From Sporisorium sorghi (Eukaryota; Basidiomycota; Ustilaginomycetes; Ustilaginales; Ustilaginaceae): 64,000 nt of DNA. Below, in pieces: positions 27,307-37,116 of this stretch. The notes under the pieces are model-generated. The model saw only the letters and a program-made list of their open reading frames with translations. It was not told where the DNA came from and did not search any database. How positions within the stretch are numbered: position 1 is the stretch's first letter; the number at the start of each line of letters is the position of its first letter. The translations under genes were made by a program, and so were the position numbers. Location: contig JALCCG010000066.1 in assembly GCA_023212695.1 (NCBI GenBank), positions 26,688-90,687 of the forward strand. Direction: 5' to 3'.

Positions 27307-27753
27307 CCTGGCAGTCAGAGAGTCGGAATGCTGACCAACCTCGGCCAGGTGATGATAGGAAGGGAAGGAAGGAGGAGACAACAATAAAGCTGCTGTCTTC
27401 CGATACGAAGGCACGCGACGCCCTTCTTCCAGCTCTCCCCACCAACTGCTGCTCTAAAGTCACAAAAAAGCTCAAATTTCGCACGGAGAGGATCGCTCGC
27501 GTCTTTGTCAAGGCTGCAGAGCGGCTGTGTGACTTTGTAAAAGAACAATAAAATCGGTAACGTTATTTCGAAAATGAAATCGGGCGGCAGCAGCGCATCA
27601 CGCAAAGGGCGAGAGAGAGGTGTTGGTCTCTCTCTGAGACGCGTCGCATTTTTCGGCTCAGGGTCCGATTTGGCGTGCTGCCATCGTCGTCACCCAAAAC
27701 ACGCCTTTGATCTTGACCATCACCATCGCTTCGGCTCGCCACGATCTCAAACC
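27307..27753. other. Divergent promoter of LRR gene and HSK3
   Basis: 447 bp between divergent starts. GAGAGAGAG near 27610 and no other clear element. Confidence 0.5.
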
Positions 27754-28082
27754 ATGATCCCACAAGTGTCATCAAACGCAGCGTCGCTTACGACAAAGGA
27801 GAGACACTATGCACAACTCGCTGCAAAGCTAGGCACGCTAGCCAACTCGTTTGAAACCACCAAGCAGCATCTCAACTTGGCAGCGGAGCAGGCGTTCTAC
27901 ATGCGCAAGCTAGGTCTCGCTCAAGCATCGACGTAAGTGTTGATGCCAGTCTGACTATGCTGATCACGGATGGAACTGACTCTTTTATGTGCACTTCGAC
28001 GTTTTTATTCAGGTTCATGGCGGTGCTTCACGAAGTGGACCGAGAGCAAGAGGTCTACCCGAATGGCGAAGCGGATCAGTAA
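27754..28082 (+). CDS. HSK3: DASH/Dam1 complex subunit Hsk3 (two exons)
   Basis: Small subunit of the kinetochore DASH ring that couples chromosomes to microtubules. Exon 1 is 27754-27932 and exon 2 is 28013-28082; the 80-bp intron has a GTAAGT donor, a CTGAC site near 27977 and a TTATTCAG acceptor. The 82-residue product reads KERHYAQLAAKLGTLANSFETT, then EQAFYMRKLGLAQASTFMAVLHEVD across the splice, matching the Hsk3 pattern of a single helical domain with MRxLG..FMA. The size fits the family. Function is by family. An additional downstream splice cannot be excluded, because a CTTCACAG acceptor-like site occurs at 28183-28190. Confidence 0.8.
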
Positions 28083-28726
28083 ACTCCCACGCTTTCCTCA
28101 AAGTCGTCTTCGGGATCGGACCATCCCGATCGACTTCAACCTTGTATTTGTATCCTCTCCTTTGTGTTTTAATGCTTGACTCTTCACAGACCACCGCGCG
28201 CCGCCCAACATCGTTTGCTTCTCGGGCGCTATCCGATCGCGATCGGAAGCAAGCCGTCGTGAGGTTTCTGGAAATAGATCAGGAGAAAGCCGCAGCAAGT
28301 GGGGTTACGAAGCGGAAGGCGATCCGAAGTGGCTTCATGCCTCGTTTGAGGCCAGCAAGGCTTTCATCCTTGACCAACGACCAAAAAAATAAAATAAAAA
28401 TCAATACAGTAAATAGTGAGTATTTGGCCGCTCGTCATCTCCACCGGCTTCATGCTGGCATTTGAAAATATGCACAAGGTGCATCAATCGACTTGCTTCA
28501 AGTCTGTTGAGACTCTCGTCTCTGTCGCCCAAAGCTACTGAACTTGTGGAGACAACTCATCTGGATGGGCTCACCCTTTCCTGCTTGGATCCGAGAAATG
28601 CAAGCTGGTTTTGCTCATTGAGTATCTCAAAGGTGTGTGCCTGGCCTGAAAGTGAGTGAGAATCGACTGAATTGCCTGTGATCACCTTGAGGTGTGAGTA
28701 CTACCACCATATCAGCCGTTCCTTAA
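28083..28726. other. HSK3 3' flank up to the transposon
   Basis: No gene recognised. It contains a GATCGCGATC palindrome near 28230 and AAAAATAAAATAAAAAT near 28385. GC content drops towards the transposon. Confidence 0.45.
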
Positions 28727-28754
28727 CCTTAATCGGCCCATATCCCACCTCTCT
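28727..28754 (+). repeat. Left terminal inverted repeat of Harbinger element
   Basis: Begins CCTTAATCGGCCCATATCCC and aligns with gaps to the reverse complement of 32412-32440. It is preceded by TTAA at 28723-28726. Confidence 0.6.
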
Positions 28755-28799
28755 GTCCCGAAGCGGAGCCTCTGCAGCCTTCCTGTCCCAAAGCGGAGC
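28753..28799. repeat. Subterminal direct repeat pair
   Basis: CTGTCCCGAAGCGGAGC at 28753 and CTGTCCCAAAGCGGAGC at 28783 are near-identical 17-mers spaced 30 bp. Subterminal repeats of this kind are often transposase-binding sites. Confidence 0.7.
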
Positions 28800-28808
28800 T
28801 CTCTTGTC

Positions 28809-29971
28809 ATGATCCTGCAGGCCAACAACACCTCCTCATGCAGGGACATTGACGACGCCGCCAACACCTCTTTGCTGTGATCATAGCTCTCACCAGGCAA
28901 GCTCCAACACAGCTAGGACCCCAGCTTTACCCTTCAATCAAAGCTCAGCTTGATGATGTGCACTTCAAGTCCTTCTTTGGCCTCACAATCACAGAGTTCG
29001 AAGCAATACATCCATCATTACAATTGCCTGAGCCTGTGCATACATCTGTGCAGGATGTGATCGATAGCAAGACTGCGCTCCCCATGCTGCTCGCCTGGTT
29101 GAGAGGAACCCAACTGTACACCCTCAAGGGCCAGTTCGGCTGGTCTCAAAGCTGATGCAGCCAAATCATCCACAAAGTGAGCTCATACCTCTTCCGGACG
29201 TGGTGGTTCCTCCTCGATGTGACAGAGCCAGCCAATCATATCATTCAGCCATGGCGTCTGGATGCATACGCCGAGGCCATTAGGCATAAGATGGGGATAC
29301 CAGGCTTCTGGGGTGCAGTTGATGGGACGGTCAGGCCAATCGCGAGGCCGATAGTCGACCATGAAAACGCCTACAACGGCCACAAGCAGGTTCATGCTTT
29401 GAAATATTAGTTCATTGCTACTCCTGACAGTCTGCTGTTTGTGTTGAGGCCGTTTGACAGGCGCCGGCATGATGCTCACATGGTAATCAAAACACTTGTC
29501 ACAGACTGGGCCAAGTGATCAGCAAAGGGCATGGATGGCGAGCAGAGGTACTTGTACGGTGATCAAGCCTACGGCGTCTCAGCTGCCATCATCTCTCCAT
29601 TCGGAGGCAACCTTGTCAATGCTCGGCAGGATGCTTTCAATCGGATAATGAGCAAGTACAGGATCACAGTTGAGTGGGGCATTGGCATGGTCTCGATGCA
29701 ATGGAGTCGATTCAGGGATAAACAGTGGCAACGAACAGGACTGATGCCATGTGGGTGAGACTGGATGGTGGGAGTGCTTCTATGGAATGCCAAGACTTGC
29801 CTTGCTGGCAATCAGATAAGCATGTCAATGGTGTGCTCACCACCAAGCATCCAGGAGTACTTCTTGTCGATCAGGGTTTGGCACGATCCGGCTCCAACAC
29901 CTGCTTCATCTCAGGATGCTGACGCTCATTCAGACCTCAACGAAGCCACTCAAGTCGATCTCGATCTTTGA
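28809..29971 (+). pseudogene. PIF/Harbinger transposase (DDE_Tnp_4 type), broken
   Basis: Transposase remains in one main frame with four in-frame stops: TGA 29153, TAG 29408, TGA 29516 and TGA 29756. Coding-like sequence continues in the same frame after each. A possible start ATG at 28809 opens a short segment (ILQANNTSSCRDIDDAAN) in another frame, so a frameshift near 28870 or an intron is also needed. The domain order is right for the family: helical N-terminus with FKSFFGLTITEFEAIHP, first Asp in GFWGAVDGTVRPIARP, second in YLYGDQAYG, Glu in RITVEWGIG, and a C-terminal VGVLLWNAKTCLAGNQIS. The catalytic triad is still readable, so decay may be recent. Confidence 0.85.
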
Positions 29972-30001
29972 TAGAAGTCATGTATATACATTGCAATGAA
30001 A

Positions 30002-31129
30002 CTAGTTACTGAACAAACCTGTGGGCCCACGTGACTTGGAAGGTGCTTGACTGGTCCAGTGTCTGACTGGCAAGCACGTGGGTGTGATCGACTCAGAGCT
30101 GTCGATGGAGATGCCGCGCTGAGCCCGTGGTGTGGTGGGTTCCTCAACAACAGTTGCCATCATATGAGAAGAGCCTGACCCAAAAGCCAAAGCCAAAGCC
30201 GTGAGCATCGAGACAATCTGAGAGACATTGGCATTCATCGAGTTGAACTTGGAGGAGAGCGTTGCAACTTCGGCCTGCAATGTCGACACCGTCTCCTGCA
30301 CAGTCAACTGCGTCTTCATGTGCTCGAGGAAGGCTGAGCCTAGCTCCTTCTGCACCTGCAGCTGATCGCGAGCAATGTTATACTCTTTGGCTTGATGAGC
30401 AGCCTCCTCCTGCTGCATGAGCTTGTCGTTGGCCATGATAGCCTCGAATAGATTGTGATTCACATTCCTGCTTTGTTTCCGAGTGGGCACAAGCACCTCC
30501 ATTGAAGAATCGCTCTCTGCATCCAATGCCTGCAGCCACTCTGTTGGCTGGGACTGTTCTGCGGTTCAAGAGTGCTCCTGCAAGGCCTGTTCCTGAGAAG
30601 ACCATTCTGAGCACAATGAGATCGACTGAGAGGCTGCCAAGATGATCGATTTGCCTGACTGTTGGGTGATACGGCGGCGAAAGGCCTCTGCTGCCGTCTT
30701 GGAAGGCTGCCAGACCGAAGAAGCCGAGTCGGCAGCAAGAACCTCGTCGATCTTCTGCTCCATCTTGCTCGTGGTCTCCATAACGCCAGACAGACGCTTG
30801 CTCAAGGCCACCTGGTGCTTCCAAGCCTTCGAGATGTCATTCCACTTGGCCTTGATGCCCAACAATGAGCACTCCTTGCGGCCCTGCTTGCGAGCAATGT
30901 AGTTGACCTCCTCAAGCACCTTCAGCCATGCCTCGCCCTTCTGCTTGTTGTTCCAATGCTTCCAGGGATTATTGCCATGCACAGCTGTGATCAGAACATC
31001 GATACCAGCTGGATCCCAATGTTCATGGCCATTCTTTGATGTATCAGACTGCACAGACTTGGAACGAGATGATGCTTGAGATGCTTGATATTGTGATGTA
31101 TGTGATGCTTGAGAACCTGATACAAACAT
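30002..31129 (-). pseudogene. Harbinger-associated Myb/SANT-like protein gene, interrupted
   Basis: Second gene of the element, convergent with the transposase. It reads in one frame from the ATG at 31129 with a single TGA at 30566-30568 and continues in frame to 30002. The N-terminal part has a Myb/SANT-like trihelix (HWDPAGIDVLITAVHG, WNNKQKGEAWLKVLEEV, LLGIKAKWNDISKAWKHQ). The C-terminal part has heptad-like coiled coil (TVQETVSTLQAEVATLSSKF). In Harbinger elements this partner binds DNA ends and helps import of the transposase. Whether the stop is fixed or a sequencing error cannot be told from here. Confidence 0.8.
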
Positions 31130-31311
31130 GTTGGAAAATCCGAAGCGATCTTACTTCACCATTTCAGCAGGAACCTGTCTCACCACACACTTGGCATTGT
31201 CGGCGCAGACAATGCATTTTCTGAGCAGACAACACAGACTTGGCACACGGAACACATACAGTGCGGTGATAAACAACATTCACCACTCACTTCCAATACT
31301 CACCACTCACT

Positions 31312-31345
31312 TGTTATTGGCTCACTACTGGAGCCAATGAGGGGA
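31312..31345. repeat. Short inverted repeat ATTGGCTC/GAGCCAAT
   Basis: Perfect 8-bp arms around a 7-bp spacer within the non-coding right part of the transposon. Confidence 0.6.
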
Positions 31346-31640
31346 CCAATCTCGCTTGAGGAGGTCTGGACAGACCTGACGATGAATGACCAAGGCTCCC
31401 AAGGGAGAGGCACTTATAGGCGCCGACAATTCATTGGCTACACAGGCCTGCACGACAACCAGTTGATTGCATGACTTTACCTGAACACAACCAAGGATGG
31501 GCACCGACCTGGCATGACCGACCTCATCATTGGTTGAGCCCATGGACCAATCGGGTGTGGCCATCCTTGGCAGCCAATAAGGAGCCTGGAACTCGAGTCA
31601 GAGAGGAGGAGATCATGGGATGGTCGGAGCAAGCTACAAC

Positions 31641-31680
31641 AAACACAGGTTGCCTGCACAAAACACAGGTTGTCTGTACC
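31641..31680. repeat. Tandem 20-bp direct repeat
   Basis: Two adjacent 20-bp units both beginning AAACACAGGTTG, inside the non-coding right part of the transposon. Confidence 0.7.
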
Positions 31681-32411
31681 GACAACAGGAAGGCAACACT
31701 GAGAAGGGGAATGTGCAGGAGGAAAGCTGGAGACACCAGTAGGCTCACCTGTCGCATATATATAAGATGACCATGTACTGTATCGACGGATGATGAACTT
31801 ATCGAATCTAAACCTGATTTCCTCTACTGTTAACTTGGTTATAGGTGCCTATTATCCCAATACAGCACCTTCAGCCACATAGTACTTACCTTTGGCAAGT
31901 TGCAAAGTCCAAGCTACCAGACCATCATCAACCAGGCTCACAAAGGATTATTTCTCCCTGCATTATTATGCCACTGGAATCATATCAGTGATACACACCT
32001 GAGATAACTAATTCCAAGTTCATACTCCAGATTATTGGTACCGACAACCACTGTCAGGAACTGCTAAGCCCAGACAGTCGCCGATCTCCCCGATCAACAA
32101 TGTCAGCCAGGTCTTTGGCTCACTTTCCTACAAAACAAAGGCTGAGGTGGCGCGGGCGATGGAGATGGGCTGGGGAAGGAAATCAGAGCTCTTGGCAGCG
32201 GCGAGGAGGAGGGGAAGCAAAACAGTGATGAGGCGGAGCCAAAGTCACAGATATTGGGCATGGAGTCGATGTCAATGGGCTGCAATGACCTCACATGCTC
32301 TCGAAGGAAGCCTGGAAGGTGTGCAAGTGTATCCAGGCGCTGTTGCGAGCTTTGACTGCTGTTGAGAGGGTCGTACGAGGCCATGGTTGCTTGTTTCGGG
32401 CTCGGAGACTG

Positions 32412-32440
32412 GCAAAGAAAGGTGGGGTAGCCAGATAAGG
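32412..32440 (-). repeat. Right terminal inverted repeat of Harbinger element
   Basis: Reverse complement reads CCTTATCTGGCTACCCCACC, matching the left end with small gaps. It is followed by TTAA at 32441-32444. Confidence 0.6.
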
Positions 32441-32860
32441 TTAAATGGCAATCAATTTCATTAACTTAAACAGCAATGAGCGGCCTGTGCCTGATTGTGA
32501 GGACAAGTACTACCATCAGACTGATCTCAGGAATCGACTCATATTGGACAGTTTTTGGTCCCAATCACATCGACACATGCTTATTCAGCATTATTTTCAG
32601 TCACGTGCTAATGAAATTTTTTTATTCCAGGTCTGGACCCAAGTACAACTGAGCCTGTGGAGACAAGTCGTACCAAAACCTCTCACCACCATCATCATCA
32701 CCACCAACTCGACTGCAGAGTCCATCAAGACGACGACGGGCTCCCAAATACTCGCTAATAAAAAAGCCACAACAGAAATGCACACACATGCTTCACATTG
32801 TTGGATTTGTCATACAGATCAGGCATTCATCTCGTACTCGAGTACATCACTCTACAAAGC

Positions 32861-32884
32861 CCAACACTCAGCGGTGAGTGTTGG
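32861..32884. repeat. Palindrome with 10-bp perfect arms
   Basis: CCAACACTCA and TGAGTGTTGG around a GCGG spacer. It is related to the palindrome at 32977. Confidence 0.85.
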
Positions 32885-32976
32885 AACCAATCGGGAGATA
32901 TCAAGACGCGACGCTTGGGCCTTCCCACTTCGGATAACATGAGGCCACGATCTTATTGGCTCAGGTACAAGTCTCA

Positions 32977-32994
32977 ACACTCAGCGCTGAGTGT
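32977..32994. repeat. Perfect 18-bp palindrome
   Basis: ACACTCAGCGCTGAGTGT, sharing the AACACTCAGCG half-site with the palindrome 113 bp upstream. Confidence 0.9.
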
Positions 32995-33250
32995 CATAAG
33001 TCATATTTGAGTATTGAATAACTGACGCTGACTTCTGTACATAAGTCGACGACTTGGCTTTATTTTCTAATACACATGACAAGCGCCGAGGCTTGTTCTT
33101 GTTCTCTTGTGGAGGGGGGGAAAAAAAAAGGGAAAAGGGTGTTGCTGCAGGGGCAAGCTTGGCGCGTCCAGCGAAGAGCTCAGTCAAGTGTGATGTTGAG
33201 TGTGAGTGTATCATTGAATGCATGCGCCGCTCTCTCCTCTATTCCTGTTC

Positions 33251-33251
<1 letters not shown>

Positions 33252-33296
<45 letters not shown>
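33252..33296 (+). repeat. TGC trinucleotide repeat, 15 copies
   Basis: Forty-five bases of uninterrupted TGC (CTG frame) located 165-210 bp upstream of the CLC start codon, on the coding strand. Confidence 0.95.
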
Positions 33297-33298
<2 letters not shown>

Positions 33299-33461
33299 GA
33301 GCTTAGCTTGGTGTGGGAAGACAGAGAGGCCGCTCAAAGCTGGAAAGCTCGCTGAGCCTTTCGTCAAGCCTCTCTCAAGACCACCTTGCCTTGCTACCTC
33401 CATCTCGACCATCCCTTCCTACTTAGACCAGTCGCAACAGTGCGCTGGCTAGACAGCAACC

Positions 33462-36400
33462 ATGGCGGACCACCACCACGACCACACAGCGCATACAAGC
33501 TCCGATGGCCACGATAACGCCAACACTGCTCCTCCTCCTAACTCGGGCCTCTCCATCTCGACTCGCCCCACCAACACAGCTCGCGACGAAGATCAAGACC
33601 AGTCGCAACGTCAGCATGGCTTTCGATCGGCTCCTAGCACCGCTCGTCCTCGTCTAGCAGGCAGACGTACCATGTCGGCCAAGTCGGAAGTCAGGCGTCT
33701 CTCTGCCCTCTTTGTGCCCCCACACGCCGAGTCGTCCGAGACCGGAGCCACCTCGCCAGCCGCCTCGCGTCTTGGCTTCCTCTCCAAAGCCATCCCTGGC
33801 GCCCTCTCTGGCTCACCTTCAATGGCTTCCCTCGTAGAACCCCTCAGCCCCATTCGCTCCTTCTACGGCGGTCTCACAGGTCAAGGCGGTCCTGGCTCTC
33901 GCCGGCGTCGCAAGTACAAACTTCGCTCCTACGACGACGCCAAGTTCGAAGACGAGATGAACCTGCCCGGCTCTGGTGGCAACGGCATCCGCGTCTGGTA
34001 CGAGTCCTACACTACCATCGACTGGATCCACGACGCCATCAAGGAGAGCTCCCGTCTCCGTCGCATTCGCAGCCTCAAGGGAATTCGCGGCTTTGCTGTG
34101 AATAGCTGGGATCGTCTCCAAGGCTGGATCATCGTCACCATCACCGGAATCGTCACCGCTCTGATTGCAGGATGCATCGTCAAGTCCGAGGCTGTACTCT
34201 TCGATCTCAAGGACGGCTACTGTGCACGAGACTGGAGGCTGGCAAAGCGTTTCTGTTGCCCCTACGGTGGATCTCCCGATTGGGATCATCCTTCCCTTGC
34301 CACCTCTGCCTGGTCATACCGCACGCCTTTCCTGTCCGACGCTGCCCCACCTTCGTCCTCTCCAGCTGATGCTTTCCACTCCATGCTGTCGGGCATCGGC
34401 AAGGGCAACCGCATCCTCAGCGGCTGGGCTGCACCCGTCGCTGGCAGTCCTGCCTGGTCCAAGTGGGCCGCTTCCTCTGCAAACGCCCTCAACACCACCT
34501 TGCTTGCCACTACACTCACCCCGATCGACTCGGAAACCGAAGACTGTCCTGGCTGGATCACCTGGGGCCAGAAGTTTGGCTCCATCCAGCACAAGAACTG
34601 GGCCGCCAGCTATGCCATGTACTTTGCTGTCGCTGTGCTTTGGGCGTCCATTGCCAGCATCCTCACCATCTACCTCACCTCGAGCGAACTCTACCTCAAG
34701 CATAGGGACGCAGCTTCACCCACTGCCACCATTCTCAACCAGAAATCCGCCTCCAAATCGCAAGATGGACACGATACGGACAACGAACCTACAGAGACTA
34801 CAGCGCTGCTCGGCCAGCAGCACAGCGGTCAAGCATCTCGCTCCACCTCTGCTGCTGCTGACGCCACCGAGAGGGCAGATCGTGCCGCATCGAGGAACTA
34901 TGCTCGACTCGCCAACGAGAACCGCGCTCAGAATGCCATCCTCCCTAGAAAGGTGCTCTACTTTGCTACCGGCTCTGGTATCTCCGAGGTCAAGTGCATC
35001 TTGAGCGGGTTTGTCATCCACGGATACCTTGGCTTCTGGACTCTCTTCACCAAGTCGGTCGGTCTCACGCTATCCGTCGCCTCTGGTCTCTCGCTCGGCA
35101 AGGAAGGTCCTTTTGTGCACATTGCGTCGTGCGTCGGCAACATTGTCTGCCGCGTCTTTCCCAAGTACGAGAACAACGAAGGCAAGCGTCGCGAGATGCT
35201 CTCGTGCGCCTGTGCAGCCGGCGTCGCTGTCGCGTTTGGCGCTCCCGTCGGCGGTGTCCTCTTCTCGCTCGAGGAGGTGAGCTACTACTTCCCAAGCAAG
35301 GTCATGTTCCGCTCCTTCTTTTGCGCCATGGTCGCCGCTGCCACTCTGCGCGCCATCGATCCGTTCGGCACCGGCAAGATCGTGCTCTTCCAAGTCACCT
35401 ATGACAAGGACTGGCATTTTTACGAGGTGCTCTTCTTCGTGCTGATCGGCATCTTTGGTGGGCTCTATGGCGCCTACTTCACCAAACTCAACATGTTCTG
35501 GGCCAAGAATGTGCGCGCAAAGACCTGGATGGCTCGTCATCCTATCCTCGAGGTGGTCGTCATCACCGTTGTCTCGGCTGCTTTCTCTTTCTTCAACGGC
35601 TACACGCGCATGGGCGGTGTCGAGCTCATCGCGGACCTCTTCAGCGAGTGCCACGAGCACGAGTCGCTGGAAGGGCTGTGCGTCTCGCAGCCTTCACAGA
35701 TTGGGCCGCTCGTCGTGGCCATCCTGTGCGCCATGGTCCTGAAAGGTCTGCTCACCATCATCACTTTCGGCATCAAGCTGCCCGCTGGTATCTTCATCCC
35801 GACGCTGGCCGTGGGTGCGTGCTTCGGCCGTATTGTCGGCTTGCTGGTTCAGTACGCTCAATGGACTCACCCAGAAGCCGGCTTCTTCAGCTGGTGTCCT
35901 GCTTCCGACTCGGCTTGCATCGTCCCCGGCGTCTACGCAATGGTCGGCGCAGCAGCTGCGCTTTCCGGCGTCACCCGCACCACCGTCTCGCTTGCCGTCA
36001 TCATGTTTGAGCTTACGGGCACGCTGACGTACTCGGTGCCTGTGATGCTGTCGATCCTGGTGGCAAAGACGATCGCAGACGCGCTCGAGCACAAGGGCAT
36101 CTACGATCTCGTCATTGACTTCTCCGGGCTGCCGTATCTGGACAGCAAGACCGAGTACATCTGGAACGGCGTCAACGTGACCGACGCCATGGAGACCGAG
36201 GTCGAGGTGATTGCGCTGAACGCCATCAACACGATTCAGTCGCTCAGCGAGAAGCTCGATCGTCTTGCGCGTGGCTCGGGTTATACGGATGGCGGGTTTC
36301 CCATTGTCGCGCGTGTGGAGACGACGCCTGCATCGACGACGCTTGCGCCGCCCTCTCCCGGGCTGTCGGCGAGCATTGGGTCGATGACGGATCACATTCC

Positions 36401-36851
36401 TCAACTGTCTGGGATCGACGACGCAGGGGCGGCGACACCGTCAGCTGCAGCAGCTTCGTACCAGATGGTGGGCTACATCGCAGCCAGCGAGCTCGAGCAT
36501 GCACTGGCACGAGCTATTCGAACCGACCCCGACGTGCGACCCGAATCGGCCCACTGCTCGTTCAAAAACCTGCCGTTCGTCAGGGCAGAGCACGAGGGCG
36601 AAGCCGGCGTGCGCGACTCGGTGCTTTTCACGGCGTCAGACCCGCTCGATCTGAGTCGCTACGTCGACAAAGCGCCCATCACCGTGCAGGTGCATTCGCC
36701 GCTCGAGCTGGTGCATCAGTACTTTACGCGCCTCGGCGTGCGCTACCTGATTGTCGTTGATGAGCGCGGGCTGTATAGGGGTGTGATTTTCAAGAAGAGC
36801 TACTTGAAGTTCTTGGCTGATATGGAGAAGGAGGGCAAGGATGGGCACTAG
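33462..36851 (+). CDS. CLC-type chloride channel / Cl-/H+ exchanger
   Basis: Endomembrane CLC protein of the Gef1/ClC-3-6-7 group, setting chloride and pH in vesicles or vacuole. The 1129-residue protein has a long N-terminal cytosolic part with a DWIHD motif (TTIDWIHDAIKESSRLRR, near 185) typical of the ClC-3/Gef1 branch. The first membrane segment is near 222. Signature motifs are SGLSLGKEGPFVHIA near 540-553 (gating Glu in GKEGP), GVLFSLEEVSYYF near 600, and KLPAGIFIPTLAVGACFGR near 770-785. Two CBS domains close the protein, at about 900-1035 (with an insertion) and 1066-1120 (PITVQVHSPLELVHQYF, YLIVVDERG). No intron is needed. The presence of the gating Glu suggests an exchanger rather than a channel. 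Confidence 0.96.
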   Translation: MADHHHDHTAHTSSDGHDNANTAPPPNSGLSISTRPTNTARDEDQDQSQRQHGFRSAPSTARPRLAGRRTMSAKSEVRRLSALFVPPHAESSETGATSPAASRLGFLSKAIPGALSGSPSMASLVEPLSPIRSFYGGLTGQGGPGSRRRRKYKLRSYDDAKFEDEMNLPGSGGNGIRVWYESYTTIDWIHDAIKESSRLRRIRSLKGIRGFAVNSWDRLQGWIIVTITGIVTALIAGCIVKSEAVLFDLKDGYCARDWRLAKRFCCPYGGSPDWDHPSLATSAWSYRTPFLSDAAPPSSSPADAFHSMLSGIGKGNRILSGWAAPVAGSPAWSKWAASSANALNTTLLATTLTPIDSETEDCPGWITWGQKFGSIQHKNWAASYAMYFAVAVLWASIASILTIYLTSSELYLKHRDAASPTATILNQKSASKSQDGHDTDNEPTETTALLGQQHSGQASRSTSAAADATERADRAASRNYARLANENRAQNAILPRKVLYFATGSGISEVKCILSGFVIHGYLGFWTLFTKSVGLTLSVASGLSLGKEGPFVHIASCVGNIVCRVFPKYENNEGKRREMLSCACAAGVAVAFGAPVGGVLFSLEEVSYYFPSKVMFRSFFCAMVAAATLRAIDPFGTGKIVLFQVTYDKDWHFYEVLFFVLIGIFGGLYGAYFTKLNMFWAKNVRAKTWMARHPILEVVVITVVSAAFSFFNGYTRMGGVELIADLFSECHEHESLEGLCVSQPSQIGPLVVAILCAMVLKGLLTIITFGIKLPAGIFIPTLAVGACFGRIVGLLVQYAQWTHPEAGFFSWCPASDSACIVPGVYAMVGAAAALSGVTRTTVSLAVIMFELTGTLTYSVPVMLSILVAKTIADALEHKGIYDLVIDFSGLPYLDSKTEYIWNGVNVTDAMETEVEVIALNAINTIQSLSEKLDRLARGSGYTDGGFPIVARVETTPASTTLAPPSPGLSASIGSMTDHIPQLSGIDDAGAATPSAAAASYQMVGYIAASELEHALARAIRTDPDVRPESAHCSFKNLPFVRAEHEGEAGVRDSVLFTASDPLDLSRYVDKAPITVQVHSPLELVHQYFTRLGVRYLIVVDERGLYRGVIFKKSYLKFLADMEKEGKDGH

Positions 36852-37116
36852 AGGAGGAGCACAAACGCATCAAACGAATCTCACGAACGATCCCGGCACA
36901 CGAACGAATAAACCTCTTTTTGCATACGAACTTTATGCTCGACTAGCGGGTACGATTGAAAGCAGAATTCTAAGGGCAACGGTAAGAAGAAGCGAAAAAG
37001 TCTCTTTGGGGTCTCAACGATGCTGAGCGTAACTGTTGAACACGATCGCATCGACGGTCTGGAGCGCCGTGCTGCGGTTGTGCGCCTTGGCGGCAGCATT
37101 GCGCGCCGCGGCCTCC
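36852..37116. other. Convergent 3' region of CLC and membrane-protein gene
   Basis: 265 bp. The minus strand keeps an open frame (to 37014) in a frame different from that of the neighbouring gene; see findings. Confidence 0.4.

Larger units (their letters stand above)
28727..32440. mobile_element. Decayed PIF/Harbinger-type DNA transposon
   Basis: A 3.7-kb element defined by a DDE_Tnp_4-like transposase pseudogene (plus), a convergent Myb/SANT-like gene (minus) and imperfect terminal inverted repeats of about 28 bp. The ends are 28727 (CCTTAATCGG..) and 32440 (reverse complement CCTTATCTGG..), each abutting TTAA. Two-gene, convergent layout with Myb-like partner is a hallmark of PIF/Harbinger, whose target is TWA; the TTAA flanks fit a TTA/TAA target with one further base. 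The right 1.3 kb (31130-32440) has no recognisable gene, apart from a possible first exon at 32103-32384 on the minus strand. Both genes are broken, so the copy is not autonomous. Confidence 0.75.
32441..33461. other. Flank of transposon and leader of the CLC gene
   Basis: One kilobase without a supported gene. A 165-codon open frame from 32445 has no recognisable protein character. The stretch holds three palindromes (32834-32845, 32861-32884, 32977-32994), a G7A9 run near 33114-33129, and a TGC repeat at 33252-33296 in the probable 5' leader of the CLC gene. Confidence 0.5.

Noticed and set aside
32445..32942. 165-codon plus-strand open frame right of the transposon
   Set aside because: AT-rich, no domain, repeated-looking Thr runs, and it crosses two palindromes; probably chance.
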